The notes beneath the pieces were generated by a model. The model was not told the DNA's origin. It made no database searches and was given only the letters and a program-made list of their open reading frames with translations. The position numbers and the translations under genes are program-made. 64,000 nucleotides of DNA from Hanamia caeni (lineage in GTDB: Bacteria > Bacteroidota > Bacteroidia > Chitinophagales > Chitinophagaceae), in NCBI RefSeq assembly GCF_003721595.1, contig NZ_RJJR01000016.1, positions 83,117 to 147,116 on the forward strand. Direction: 5' to 3'. Shown here piece by piece: positions 1 through 8,083 of the stretch (the stretch's first letter is position 1; each line of letters opens with the position of its first letter).

Positions 1-806
1 ATGCTAATGGCCAAAATAATTCCTGTCAGGATCAGCGCGGCAGCATAAGCCCTTTCTTTCACTTCAGGAATGGAGGAACTTAGCTGAAAGAATATTGCCA
101 ATGGTAATGTAGCCGTAGGATCCTGCAAAGTTTGTGGTATGTGATCGGTATAGCCGGCGGTAAATAAAACAGAGGCTGCATCGCCGATGCCGCGGCCAAA
201 TGCCAACAATAAGGCAGTGATAAATCCCGGCAATGCCTGGCGGAAAAATACGCCGAAGGCGGTGCGTGTGCGTGAAGCTCCCAACGAATACGAAGCCTCC
301 AGCAATCCCTGCGGAATAGTTCGTAGCACTTCATCGAACGCACGAATAAATATCGGTACAATAAATAAGGTTACCGTGATGATGCCCGCAAGCAATGACG
401 CACGTAACTGAAAATAGGTCATGAGCGCAAAGCCAAATGCGCCAAACACAATGGAAGGCACGCCCCATAACGCATCCAGCAAAAAACGCAGCATGTTTAC
501 CCGGCGCTTATTTCGCATCCAGTGTACATTCATTCCCAATGCTATGGGCAGGCCGATAAGCACGGCCAGGGACGTAGCGCCAAAAGCAAGATAAAGCGAG
601 CCAATAATCGCATTTAATATGCCACCGCCTTTGCCAAAATAAAAACCGCCCTGCGGTTCCTGTGAGATCATTTCCCATGAAAGGGCATACCATCCTTTCT
701 GAACAATCACCATCAGTATTAAAGCGAAAACCAAAATGATGCTGAAAGTAACGATGCGCATTAACCAGAGAAAAATTTGTTCTTCTAATTTCTTTTTGTT
801 TTTCAT
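1..806 (-). CDS. pstA: Phosphate ABC transporter permease PstA (partial, C-terminus beyond window)
   Basis: Inner-membrane permease half of the PstSCAB phosphate importer. The frame opens at an ATG at 806 (MKNKKKLEEQIFLWLMR...) and stays open to base 1, so the C-terminus is missing. The N-terminal hydrophobic segment (VTFSIILVFALILMV) is followed by several more, and a binding-protein-dependent permease EAA loop reads EASYSLGASRTRTAFGVF at about 301-245. It starts 19 bp after pstC in the order S-C-A, so the ATPase pstB should lie just outside the window. Family assignment is from the motif, membrane pattern and operon position. Confidence 0.93.
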   Translation of the reverse strand, partial: MKNKKKLEEQIFLWLMRIVTFSIILVFALILMVIVQKGWYALSWEMISQEPQGGFYFGKGGGILNAIIGSLYLAFGATSLAVLIGLPIALGMNVHWMRNKRRVNMLRFLLDALWGVPSIVFGAFGFALMTYFQLRASLLAGIITVTLFIVPIFIRAFDEVLRTIPQGLLEASYSLGASRTRTAFGVFFRQALPGFITALLLAFGRGIGDAASVLFTAGYTDHIPQTLQDPTATLPLAIFFQLSSSIPEVKERAYAAALILTGIILAIS

Positions 807-825
807 TTTGAAATAATATTATCAG

Positions 826-1719
826 CTAACTGTTCCTGTTAACGAGCAAGTTGGTAAGTGCATTGAATAAAATGATGATCATAAACAATAATAACGCAGA
901 CAGCATCAGCGCTGCATCATACAAAGGCACTGACATCATATCTCCATAATTATTGGCAATGAGCGCAGGCAAGGGATAAGCCGGCTGAAACACATTTTGC
1001 GGTACCTGCACTACGTTGCCTACCACCATCAGCACGGCAATTGTTTCACCCAACGCTTTGGAGATGCCCAGGCTGAGCGCTGCAATAATACCTGTTTTTC
1101 CTTCGCGTAGTAAAATCCATTTGATCGTTTGCCAGTAACCGGCGCCCAGCGAGAGCGACGCTTCTTTTAATTCAATGGGAATGCTACGAAAGACTTCTAC
1201 CAGCATGTTCAGCATATAAGGCACGGCCATAATGGCTAACACAATTCCGCCCGACAAAAGGCAATAGCCCGTGGTAGAAAAACCGAATGCCGGCGCAATA
1301 TATTCACTCACCAATGGCACCACTACCAATACGCCCCATGCGCCATACACTACTGATGGTATTCCGGCCAGCACGTCTATTACAAAATACATAACCTGTG
1401 TAAGCCATTTGGGCGCGTATTGTGTGAGATAAATAGCCGCCAGCAAACACACAGGCGCCGACAAAATAAAAGACAACAACGTCACCCACAACGACCCGAC
1501 GATGAATGCGTAAAAGCCAAACTTGCCTTCCATCGGCGACCATTCAGCAGAGGTAACCAGGCTGCCAAAAGAATAAGTTTGAAACAATGGCAGCGACTTC
1601 AATACCAGCCCCAGCCCTATTGCCAATGGCAATAACAACAGGCAAAGCATTGCTATAACCATCCAGGTGTTGGATAAGCGATCCATCCACTTCGGGGGCA
1701 AAGTGAAAAACGTTGTCAT
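826..1719 (-). CDS. pstC: Phosphate ABC transporter permease PstC
   Basis: 297-aa integral membrane protein, normal length for PstC, forming with PstA the channel of the high-affinity phosphate importer. About six hydrophobic segments are visible, the first at residues 19-40. The EAA loop (KEASLSLGAGYWQTIKW) sits near residue 185 and the conserved GIPSVVYG stretch near residue 120. It lies 30 bp after pstS and 19 bp before pstA, so it is co-transcribed. Nothing unusual in composition. Confidence 0.95.
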   Translation of the reverse strand: MTTFFTLPPKWMDRLSNTWMVIAMLCLLLLPLAIGLGLVLKSLPLFQTYSFGSLVTSAEWSPMEGKFGFYAFIVGSLWVTLLSFILSAPVCLLAAIYLTQYAPKWLTQVMYFVIDVLAGIPSVVYGAWGVLVVVPLVSEYIAPAFGFSTTGYCLLSGGIVLAIMAVPYMLNMLVEVFRSIPIELKEASLSLGAGYWQTIKWILLREGKTGIIAALSLGISKALGETIAVLMVVGNVVQVPQNVFQPAYPLPALIANNYGDMMSVPLYDAALMLSALLLFMIIILFNALTNLLVNRNS

Positions 1720-1749
1720 CTTGTTTGCCGGTTGATTAATGGTTAGTGA

Positions 1750-2691
1750 TTATTTTAATTTATCTAATTGCTGCTGTATTTTATCAGCAGGCAAGGGCAC
1801 ATAACCAGCAGCTTTTACATATTGTTGCCCGTCGGTAAGCACCCATTTCAGGAAATTTATCACGGCCGAGTCAGCGGGTTTTCCTTTGGTAAGAAAATAC
1901 AGATCTCGTGCAGGCGGCGAAGGATAACGCCCGTCAGCAATGGCTTTCAGCAGACTGTCAGCGTTATCGTAAAAGTTTTCCTGCGGATCTATTTGCCGGT
2001 TATTATTTACATCTATCGGCACCACATCGATGCCAGGCCTTTTCTTACCTGTGGTAATGTCATACGCATAAGCAATATTGTTAAACCCAATGCCATATTG
2101 ATCTTTGGCTACTGCATCAGCAAGGCCGGGGTCGCCATAAATACCCGTGCCTTTTATGTTGTCCTGCCTGCCATCAAAATACGCAGCCCATGTGTCGGCA
2201 GCGCCCGCTGCATCGGAACGCGTGTACACGATGATCTTATTTTTATCGGGCTTGTCAAGCAGGCTGCCCCAGTCAATATCTTTTCCCGAAAAATAAATTT
2301 GCTTCAACTGATCATGCGTAAGCCCCTTGCGGTGTATAATATCTGCCAGAGGATTTTTTGCGCTGAACGTGGGTAGCACCGCATCTTTGGCCACGGCAAA
2401 AAGAACAATGTCTTTTTGTTCTTCCACTGGTGTTAATGCGCGGGAGAACATGGCAAGATCGGCCGCTCCGGCCAGCACATCCGTAAGTCCTTTGCCGGCG
2501 CCACCTGCCGACACATCAAAGCGCGCATCGGGATGTAATTTTTTATATTCCTCTGTCCATTTTACTCCCAGCGGATATAAGGCAAATGCGCCGCTTATGG
2601 TAACACTTTTAGATTTGCCGCTGTTGCACGCAATAAAATTCAGGGAAAGAGAAAAAAATAAAATTCCTGTTATGATTTTTTTTATTTTCAT
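1750..2691 (-). CDS. pstS: Phosphate-binding lipoprotein PstS
   Basis: 313-aa substrate-binding protein that captures phosphate and delivers it to PstCA. The signal peptide ends in a lipobox (NFIAC, Cys22), so it is probably lipid-anchored, as expected where there is little free periplasmic carrier. PBP-like features include SGAFALYPLGVKW after the linker, SAGGAGKGLTDVLAGAADLAMFSR near residues 60-85, and YTRSDAAGAADTWAAYF around 155-172, which resembles the phosphate-contacting R/S/D set. It starts 30 bp after the DUF2490 gene and precedes pstC. Confidence 0.95.
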   Translation of the reverse strand: MKIKKIITGILFFSLSLNFIACNSGKSKSVTISGAFALYPLGVKWTEEYKKLHPDARFDVSAGGAGKGLTDVLAGAADLAMFSRALTPVEEQKDIVLFAVAKDAVLPTFSAKNPLADIIHRKGLTHDQLKQIYFSGKDIDWGSLLDKPDKNKIIVYTRSDAAGAADTWAAYFDGRQDNIKGTGIYGDPGLADAVAKDQYGIGFNNIAYAYDITTGKKRPGIDVVPIDVNNNRQIDPQENFYDNADSLLKAIADGRYPSPPARDLYFLTKGKPADSAVINFLKWVLTDGQQYVKAAGYVPLPADKIQQQLDKLK

Positions 2692-2721
2692 ATTAATGAA
2701 TTTGGTTTTTAGAAAAATGGA

Positions 2722-3486
2722 TTAATGTTTTTTGTAAAAATTGATGGAATGATAAAGGGTTAAGCGCGCAATGTCGCTCTGGTAATATTGCCTGCCCGAA
2801 CTGCGCTCCTGGAAATAATTCATATAGCCAAGCTCCACCTGGAAATGATTACTGAGGCCGTAGTTCAACGCTACATACGCCCGGTTTTGATCGAAAGTAT
2901 TGTTCACAACAGAGCGACCCAGGTTCAGCATGATTTCATCAGCAACTTTTGCATTTAATGCGCCTGCAGCATTGGCTTTTTTTACAATTGGATATTGTAA
3001 TTGCAACTGGTATCGAAACCGGCTTTTGAAATTGTATCCATCAGTAAGTTTGTTGTTGGTGCTGTTGCGTGTCCACCGTTCTTCCAACTTAAAACGATGA
3101 CTGATGCTTAAATCCGCAGCATCCTGTTTGTAATCTAACTCCAGGTGCGGCCTTAATTCGGGAACCGTAATTGTTGAAAAGACCGATGGATCAGCAGGAT
3201 TGGTAGAAGTGTAATAAGCAAATCCCACTCCGGCACTCCATCCAGCTCCCAGTTTGTAGGTTACTGTAACGCGCGGCAACACCCAATTCGCCTGCCGGTT
3301 GTTTTTAAAGAATCTCCGGTCATCTATTTCTAGGTTGATTTCTGATTTCGGGGAAAGTTGGTATTTCCCATAATAGCGAAGCCAGTATTGGCTTTGATGT
3401 GTTATTTGTTTTTGCGCCTGTAATGGCGTTGTTAAGCCTATCGCGGCGAACGCCACGAGACCCGAGTACCTATTTATTATGTACAT
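2722..3486 (-). CDS. DUF2490 outer-membrane beta-barrel protein, first gene of the pst operon
   Basis: 254-aa secreted protein. An N-terminal hydrophobic segment ends in LQAQ, followed by alternating aromatic/polar strands (SQYWLRYYGKYQ, RFRYQLQLQYPIV, ARLTLYHSINFY) typical of the DUF2490 family of predicted small outer-membrane barrels. It lies 30 bp upstream of pstS on the same strand, so it is probably co-regulated with phosphate uptake. That makes an outer-membrane phosphate or phosphoester entry role an attractive inference, but DUF2490 has no established function. Its 5' region carries a long leader with a mini-ORF and hairpin. Confidence 0.8.
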   Translation of the reverse strand: MYIINRYSGLVAFAAIGLTTPLQAQKQITHQSQYWLRYYGKYQLSPKSEINLEIDDRRFFKNNRQANWVLPRVTVTYKLGAGWSAGVGFAYYTSTNPADPSVFSTITVPELRPHLELDYKQDAADLSISHRFKLEERWTRNSTNNKLTDGYNFKSRFRYQLQLQYPIVKKANAAGALNAKVADEIMLNLGRSVVNNTFDQNRAYVALNYGLSNHFQVELGYMNYFQERSSGRQYYQSDIARLTLYHSINFYKKH

Positions 3487-3526
3487 TTGTATGAGTTTAA
3501 CGTGAAGAATATTTATATTCGGATCA

Positions 3527-3554
3527 AAGGGAAATAGTTGCTGCTATTTCCCTT
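3527..3554. promoter_or_regulatory. Perfect 11-bp hairpin in the leader of the DUF2490-pst operon
   Basis: Arms AAGGGAAATAG (3527-3537) and CTATTTCCCTT (3544-3554) pair perfectly around a 6-nt loop. Read on the plus strand it is followed by ATTTTTTT, like an intrinsic terminator, but no plus-strand gene ends here. On the minus strand it lies 41 nt before the DUF2490 start and touches the stop codon of the mini-ORF at 3553-3579. It could be an attenuator or an RNA-stability element. Confidence 0.6.
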
Positions 3555-3579
3555 ATTTTTTTATCAGTTCAATCAACAT
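3553..3579 (-). CDS. Possible 8-codon leader peptide before the DUF2490-pst operon
   Basis: An ATG at 3579 opens MLIELIKK followed by TAA. A perfect GGAGG lies at 3589-3593, nine bases upstream, which is unusual in a genome where few starts show such a site. The stop codon abuts the 3527-3554 hairpin. No homology can be claimed for a peptide this short; the evidence is only the ribosome-binding site and the placement. Confidence 0.3.
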   Translation of the reverse strand: MLIELIKK

Positions 3580-3840
3580 TCCGGCAGTCCTCCGGCGGGT
3601 GCATTAAGAAATAAATATTGCATCAGAGATATTCGGTATAGCCAATTGAGCTGGCCGGTGAAAAAATTAAAAGAGATTTTATTTCAATCAGGCATTTAGA
3701 TTCTATCGCATTCGTAAATAACAATAGCGGAATCGTAGAACGAATGAGTTCATTATCGAAACACAACATCGCATCCTATATCTGATTATCTGAAGAGTCA
3801 TAAAGTATATGCTTGTGATTAATTATCTAATTAATCTGTG
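3580..3840 (-). other. Long untranslated leader of the phosphate operon
   Basis: No plausible gene on either strand. Part of the inferred transcript from the promoter at 3841-3873. It contains a 32-codon minus-strand ORF (MTLQIIRYRMR...) without a convincing ribosome-binding site and, at its end, the CCGGC-rich segment that provides the GGAGG of the mini-ORF. No known riboswitch fold recognised. Confidence 0.4.
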
Positions 3841-3873
3841 CAAATATATAAGGAATTTTATTAGTCTACCAAA
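3841..3873 (-). promoter_or_regulatory. Bacteroidota-type promoter reading toward DUF2490-pst
   Basis: On the minus strand TTTG (3873-3870) is followed after 21 bp by TATATTTG (3848-3841), matching the -33 TTG / -7 TAnnTTTG pattern. Transcription would start near 3835, giving about a 350-nt leader before the DUF2490 start at 3486. The -33 box lies inside a CTAC-7 nt-GTAG dyad, a possible operator. Confidence 0.55.
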
Positions 3874-3993
3874 TTAGTAGGATAATATTTTTTTTGTTCT
3901 AAATTTATTTTGCGAACCCATATTCAAACATGCCATAGAGATTATGATTTTCTTTCTGAGAAAAACATCAAAACAAGTATTAAAGTAATAGAA

Positions 3994-5511
3994 TTAAAAC
4001 GATGCAACTGTATGATGATAGATGTTTTTTGCATTTGGATCCAAAAGGCCGGCGATATTGAAAGGTTTAATCCTTTCCTTAATCAAACAGGTAAAATTTT
4101 TTATTTCATCAACAGAAGGCGCTTTAGCCGAAAGAATCTTCAGTAAATCATTATAAGAATCATAAATCATTTTAGTGATTTGCAGATCATCGGCATTCAA
4201 AAAATAACCGGGCGGTTGATTTTTAATCCGTCTTTGCTCATGAGCTATCGTAGCAGCAAAGTATAACATTGACCATGCATTGAATAGCTCAAAATAAGGC
4301 ATCGTCTCATAGCAGCCAGCAATCAGGCAATCTGCTAATTTTATTTCAGTGAAAATTTTTTGTTCATAATTTTTTAAGTGGCCATAAAATAATTCATTGT
4401 TGCCCCAATGTTGATGTATAATTTCAATTAATTTTTCAATGCCAGAAAGTGAATGCGCAATGCCGGAACTAAACAGCGGGTCAACAAAGCCAACTGTATT
4501 GGGAAGCGCCGCCCATCCTTCGCCAAAAGCATTGTTCATTTTTCTTTGCAGCCTTCCCGTCCTAATTATTTTCCCAGGTTGAGGATGCAGGACAGCATCC
4601 TGTAGCATTTTTTTTAATTCCGGATATTTTTCCAACTTATTTTTCCAGATTTTTTCAGCAGCTAAATCTTGCTCATTTTTTTTACTGCCATTCAACACAA
4701 AACCAACGCTGGTGCGCTCGTCATTGAACCGCAGCATCCACATCCAACCTTCATCCAAAATATGGTGCAAAGCTGACCAATCAGGATTGTACGGATAATC
4801 AGCCACGGGAATATTTTTTTCTTTCAATATTCCCGTCCAGTGAGGAACATCATTAAAATGTGAAAAGACAGCAAAAGAACTGGTGAGAAAATCATCTGAA
4901 GATGATTCAATTCCCAATAATTTTTCCGCCAAAAAACCGCTTCCAGTGGCATCAATAAAAAAGGAAGCATGAATCATCCCGTTGTTATCCAACTTACTTA
5001 TTTGCAATTCCCATTCACCATTTTTTCTTGTTGCTTTTGTGATTTCGGTAAGATCGAAGTAATCTATTCCGCTCTCTTTTACCTTCTCCGCCAGGAAAGA
5101 ATCCACATCACTGCGAAGCCAGTTGGTGTCGGATTCCATGTCGCTGATGCTTGCAGCAACCAGCAATTCATTGGTATGGTTTTCATCAGTAGTAAAATCT
5201 TTGCCTGGATAATGTTTAAAAAAACTAAATCCTCTTTTAATACCGCAAATAATTTCCGGATGCGATTTTTGCCAGCTTCCATACCGCGAAAAATCATGAA
5301 GCCAGGGCAAATCAAATTTTACAGAAAGGCTTCTTAAAATCATATCTGCCACCGGCGTAGAAGATTCACCGATTGCAAAGCGAGGATGTTTTCCTTTTTC
5401 CAGTAAAGCAATTTTTAAGCCTTTTTTTTGTAAGGCCAAAGCCATAAGTGAGCCTCCAAAACCGGCCCCTGCAATAACAATATCATAATGATTGCGTTTT
5501 TTTTGCGACAT
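3994..5511 (-). CDS. FAD-dependent tryptophan-halogenase-like oxidoreductase
   Basis: 505-aa flavoprotein of the halogenase / geranylgeranyl-reductase superfamily. The FAD-binding Rossmann motif GAGFGG is at residues 15-20, the GESSTP segment near residue 48, DATGSG near 195, and the second FAD motif GFVDPLFSSGIAHSL near 345. The halogenase signature WxWxIP is replaced by WMWMLRF near residue 255, and KRGFSFFKH near 105 matches the region of the halogenase active-site lysine. The enzyme may halogenate, hydroxylate or reduce; I cannot decide which. It starts 2 bp after the radical SAM gene and is the last gene of a three-gene unit. Confidence 0.82.
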   Translation of the reverse strand: MSQKKRNHYDIVIAGAGFGGSLMALALQKKGLKIALLEKGKHPRFAIGESSTPVADMILRSLSVKFDLPWLHDFSRYGSWQKSHPEIICGIKRGFSFFKHYPGKDFTTDENHTNELLVAASISDMESDTNWLRSDVDSFLAEKVKESGIDYFDLTEITKATRKNGEWELQISKLDNNGMIHASFFIDATGSGFLAEKLLGIESSSDDFLTSSFAVFSHFNDVPHWTGILKEKNIPVADYPYNPDWSALHHILDEGWMWMLRFNDERTSVGFVLNGSKKNEQDLAAEKIWKNKLEKYPELKKMLQDAVLHPQPGKIIRTGRLQRKMNNAFGEGWAALPNTVGFVDPLFSSGIAHSLSGIEKLIEIIHQHWGNNELFYGHLKNYEQKIFTEIKLADCLIAGCYETMPYFELFNAWSMLYFAATIAHEQRRIKNQPPGYFLNADDLQITKMIYDSYNDLLKILSAKAPSVDEIKNFTCLIKERIKPFNIAGLLDPNAKNIYHHTVASF

Positions 5512-5513
5512 AA

Positions 5514-6440
5514 TCAGGAGCAGTTACAGTTTATTTTTGGTAAAATTTTTTGGGTAAAATTCATTTCCTCCAATCGTAGTTTTCTTTTCTCAAAACAGGT
5601 ATTACACCTGGCAAGAAAGCCAATATCCCATATATCAGCAAACACCCTTCCTTTTTTTAAAGCAAGCGCCTTTTCCATCACCTGTTCCAATGATGCTAAG
5701 GTAGGAGCGACGTAATCTCCACTTTTTTCCAATTCTTCCATTATTCCATTGCCCTTACGGGTCGGAATGATGGAACAGCAACCGACGCCGCAGTCGAATG
5801 CAAAATCGATGGTCTTCAACGCCCACTCCACATTTTCATCCTGCCCGGTCAGAAACGGAGGATTAAGAAGAACAAACGCACGCATTTGAATATTATGCTG
5901 TTGCAAAAATGTGGCAGCTTTTTTAAAATCCGTAACAGTCAACCTTTTATTGAGCCTTGGCAAAACGTTGGGATGAATCGTTTCAAGCCCCATAGCTATT
6001 TCAAGTTTTCCATCTATTCGCCCGTTAAAGTCAACACAGGATGACCCGCAAAGATTGGGATGATTTTCTACAATAACTTTTTTGAAGGAGCTTACGCGTT
6101 CGATGATTCCGGGATAATCCGATAAAGGAACCGCTTTACTATCAAAGAAATTACTGCTGTTGTATAATTTTATAATATCGGCCGGTGGCAATCTTTTCAG
6201 TGCATAATCTATTTGCTTTAAAATTGCGCCCGGAGGTGTGGCTGAGGTAAGTGTATTTTTCCAAAGGTCACACATCAGGCATTTAAAGGAGCATTCTTTT
6301 CCTGTAAGAAAAACCGTATTTACCTTTCTCAAAATTCCATTTTCATCAATTTCCTGTTCATGTAGGAAATGGTAAGGGATTTCAGCGTTTATGTGATTTC
6401 TTTCCTGGCGAAATGTTACGATATCAAAATCATCAGGCAT
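5514..6440 (-). CDS. Radical SAM enzyme (RaSEA/TIGR01210-like)
   Basis: 308 aa from the ATG at 6440; an in-frame ATG at 6509 would add 23 residues lying inside the upstream gene. I prefer 6440 because it gives only an 8-bp overlap (ATG 6440-6438, upstream TGA 6435-6433). Cys50, Cys54 and Cys57 form the CxxxCxxC cluster motif (CSFKCLMC), and KLYNSSNFFD follows as in archaeosine-synthase-type radical SAM proteins. A Cys-rich tail (CNTCFEKRK...NCNC) could bind a second cluster or metal. The substrate is unknown; the flanking Asn-synthetase-like and flavoprotein genes suggest small-molecule or peptide tailoring. Confidence 0.82.
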   Translation of the reverse strand: MPDDFDIVTFRQERNHINAEIPYHFLHEQEIDENGILRKVNTVFLTGKECSFKCLMCDLWKNTLTSATPPGAILKQIDYALKRLPPADIIKLYNSSNFFDSKAVPLSDYPGIIERVSSFKKVIVENHPNLCGSSCVDFNGRIDGKLEIAMGLETIHPNVLPRLNKRLTVTDFKKAATFLQQHNIQMRAFVLLNPPFLTGQDENVEWALKTIDFAFDCGVGCCSIIPTRKGNGIMEELEKSGDYVAPTLASLEQVMEKALALKKGRVFADIWDIGFLARCNTCFEKRKLRLEEMNFTQKILPKINCNCS

Positions 6441-7761
6441 AAAGCGAGTTAAAATAAGTCCGGTATTCCATGGCGTTGCCCGCAAAAATTTGTTTGAAAG
6501 TATTGTCATCCACTACGCCATGTTGAAAACGTCTTTTTTCAAATACAGGCATATCGAAACCGGTAATAATCTTTATGCCTCTTTTTACAATTTCTCCTTT
6601 AAGGGCATACAGGTTTTCTTCTTTCCAATCTGTAAGGTCGATAAATGGAATTCCTTCCGATACCTCAATAACATTGGGCAATGCATAAGGGCTAAAATCT
6701 TTAAACTTTAATTTTTGAAGCGGCGCATAAGAGCGAACATGGCCACGGCTTTGGCCGCCGGTGTAAGTAAGAGAATGCTTGATTTTATCAACGCCCCATC
6801 CCTCCTGGTAGAGCATGGTATTGTTTAATACACTCCTGATTGTTAATTCTGTATTTTCTTCAATAGGGTAATCCTTCAGATTTTCATCGCCGCCTTCGCC
6901 ATCGGCTAAGTACTTCCATTCGGGATATAGGCTGCGAATTTCTTTACACAGCGCCAGTATCATGGTGGCAGACTCGATATCAAGTGATTTATAATCCTCC
7001 ACTACTTTGATGGCTTCTTTATAATCAACTGCTGATTCGGGCACATTTATCACCTCAAGAAAAAGCGACAATCCTAATTTGTCGAGGAATTCGTGCGCTT
7101 GTTCTGCATCGGGGCCATTATTTATTGAAAGTGTAAACGCTTTTAATCGCTGAGGGGAAAGACCCATTTTCAACATTAAATGGTAGAGCACCAAAAAGAC
7201 CGAGCCACTATCAATTCCCCCGGAAAACAGCACTCCTATGGGTTCCGTTTTTGGAATTGTCCTGAGCCATTTTTCACATTCGCCGGCCAGCGCTCCAATA
7301 TATCGCTTTCCTATTTCATCCAGGTCGGTAGTTAGCTGGTTTCTTTGCGGAGCAAAAAATCGCGTGTAAACCGGGTTTGGGTCAGGACAGCCAATCACTT
7401 CAAGCCTCACTACAAAATGAGCAGGCACCATCCTTGTATAAGACGGATGAAATTGAGAATGGAGGTTTTTTGTTTTTAAAAATTCATAAATTTCATCCAT
7501 GCGCTCGGACACAATCAGCAACGGGCCGGCCGTTTGCTTAGCCAAAAAGTAGCGCATGGGTCTGCCGATGGAACGAGCCATAAATACTTCCTGGCCAACT
7601 TTTTCCACAATTGCAAATTGCCCGTCGATGGCACGAACGCGCGCAGGATCACCGGACGTAATTGCAGCCGAAACCTCTTCCGGCGTCATATTAAAAATGA
7701 TATTTTTATCATAATCCAGCAGGTTTACAAAATTCTGCACCGTTTTGTTTTCAGTACTCAT
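6433..7761 (-). CDS. Asparagine-synthetase-like ATP-dependent ligase lacking the glutaminase cysteine
   Basis: 442-aa protein with an AsnB-type C-terminal synthetase domain. The PP-loop SGGIDS is at residues 180-185, and DGEGGDE at 287-293 corresponds to the GEGSDE motif of AsnB. The N-terminal ~150 residues resemble a shrunken class II glutaminase fold but start MSTENK, with no Cys2, so glutamine hydrolysis is not expected. AsnB itself is over 500 aa. Related enzymes adenylate carboxylates to form amides, beta-lactams or lasso peptides. It is the first gene of the cluster and overlaps the radical SAM gene by 8 bp. No precursor peptide is visible nearby. Confidence 0.82.
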   Translation of the reverse strand: MSTENKTVQNFVNLLDYDKNIIFNMTPEEVSAAITSGDPARVRAIDGQFAIVEKVGQEVFMARSIGRPMRYFLAKQTAGPLLIVSERMDEIYEFLKTKNLHSQFHPSYTRMVPAHFVVRLEVIGCPDPNPVYTRFFAPQRNQLTTDLDEIGKRYIGALAGECEKWLRTIPKTEPIGVLFSGGIDSGSVFLVLYHLMLKMGLSPQRLKAFTLSINNGPDAEQAHEFLDKLGLSLFLEVINVPESAVDYKEAIKVVEDYKSLDIESATMILALCKEIRSLYPEWKYLADGEGGDENLKDYPIEENTELTIRSVLNNTMLYQEGWGVDKIKHSLTYTGGQSRGHVRSYAPLQKLKFKDFSPYALPNVIEVSEGIPFIDLTDWKEENLYALKGEIVKRGIKIITGFDMPVFEKRRFQHGVVDDNTFKQIFAGNAMEYRTYFNSLYA

Positions 7762-8048
7762 TTAAATTGTATTTGATAGTCGGAAAAAAAGTTTGAAGTT
7801 GGATTGCAAGTTATTAAAAAAACACTTTGTTATTTGCATTACACCAGGATGGTTGCTGCTGCTTTGTTAAATTCATAAGCCGTGGATAGAAACTTCAACT
7901 GAAAACAGTAAGCAAATAAATATTAAACATTTTTATTTTGCCAAATAATCTTAATTTTAAGCAGTGGGCATCAGGTATGCAATAAAAATATTATAAGCAA
8001 CGTTAACTTTTATGATTAATCTATTTAATCTTTACAGAGTCCGAACAA
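7762..8048. other. Divergent intergenic region with one copy of the dispersed motif
   Basis: No gene seen. It separates the minus-strand ligase cluster from the plus-strand T9SS gene. It contains motif copy 7905-7940 and otherwise AT-rich sequence. No clear TAnnTTTG box toward 7761 was found. Confidence 0.5.
7905..7940 (+). repeat. Dispersed intergenic motif, copy 1
   Basis: ACAGTAAGCAAATAAATA, a short spacer, then ATTTTTATTTTG. It lies 144 bp upstream of the minus-strand ligase gene and points away from it. Confidence 0.6.
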
Positions 8049-8078
8049 TTGTAATTATAAATTAATTAAATACTTTTG
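8049..8078 (+). promoter_or_regulatory. Promoter of the small T9SS gene, predicting a leaderless mRNA
   Basis: TTG at 8049-8051 and TACTTTTG at 8071-8078 with a 19-bp spacer match the Bacteroidota consensus. Only five bases separate the -7 box from the TTG start codon at 8084, so the transcript should begin at or next to the start codon. Confidence 0.65.
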
Positions 8079-8083
8079 TCCTA

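Noticed and set aside
1768..2376. 202-codon plus-strand ORF inside pstS
   Set aside because: Antisense to a well-supported PstS; no family features.
3527..3554. Hairpin with T-run read as a plus-strand terminator
   Set aside because: No plus-strand gene precedes it; reported instead as a leader element of the minus-strand operon.
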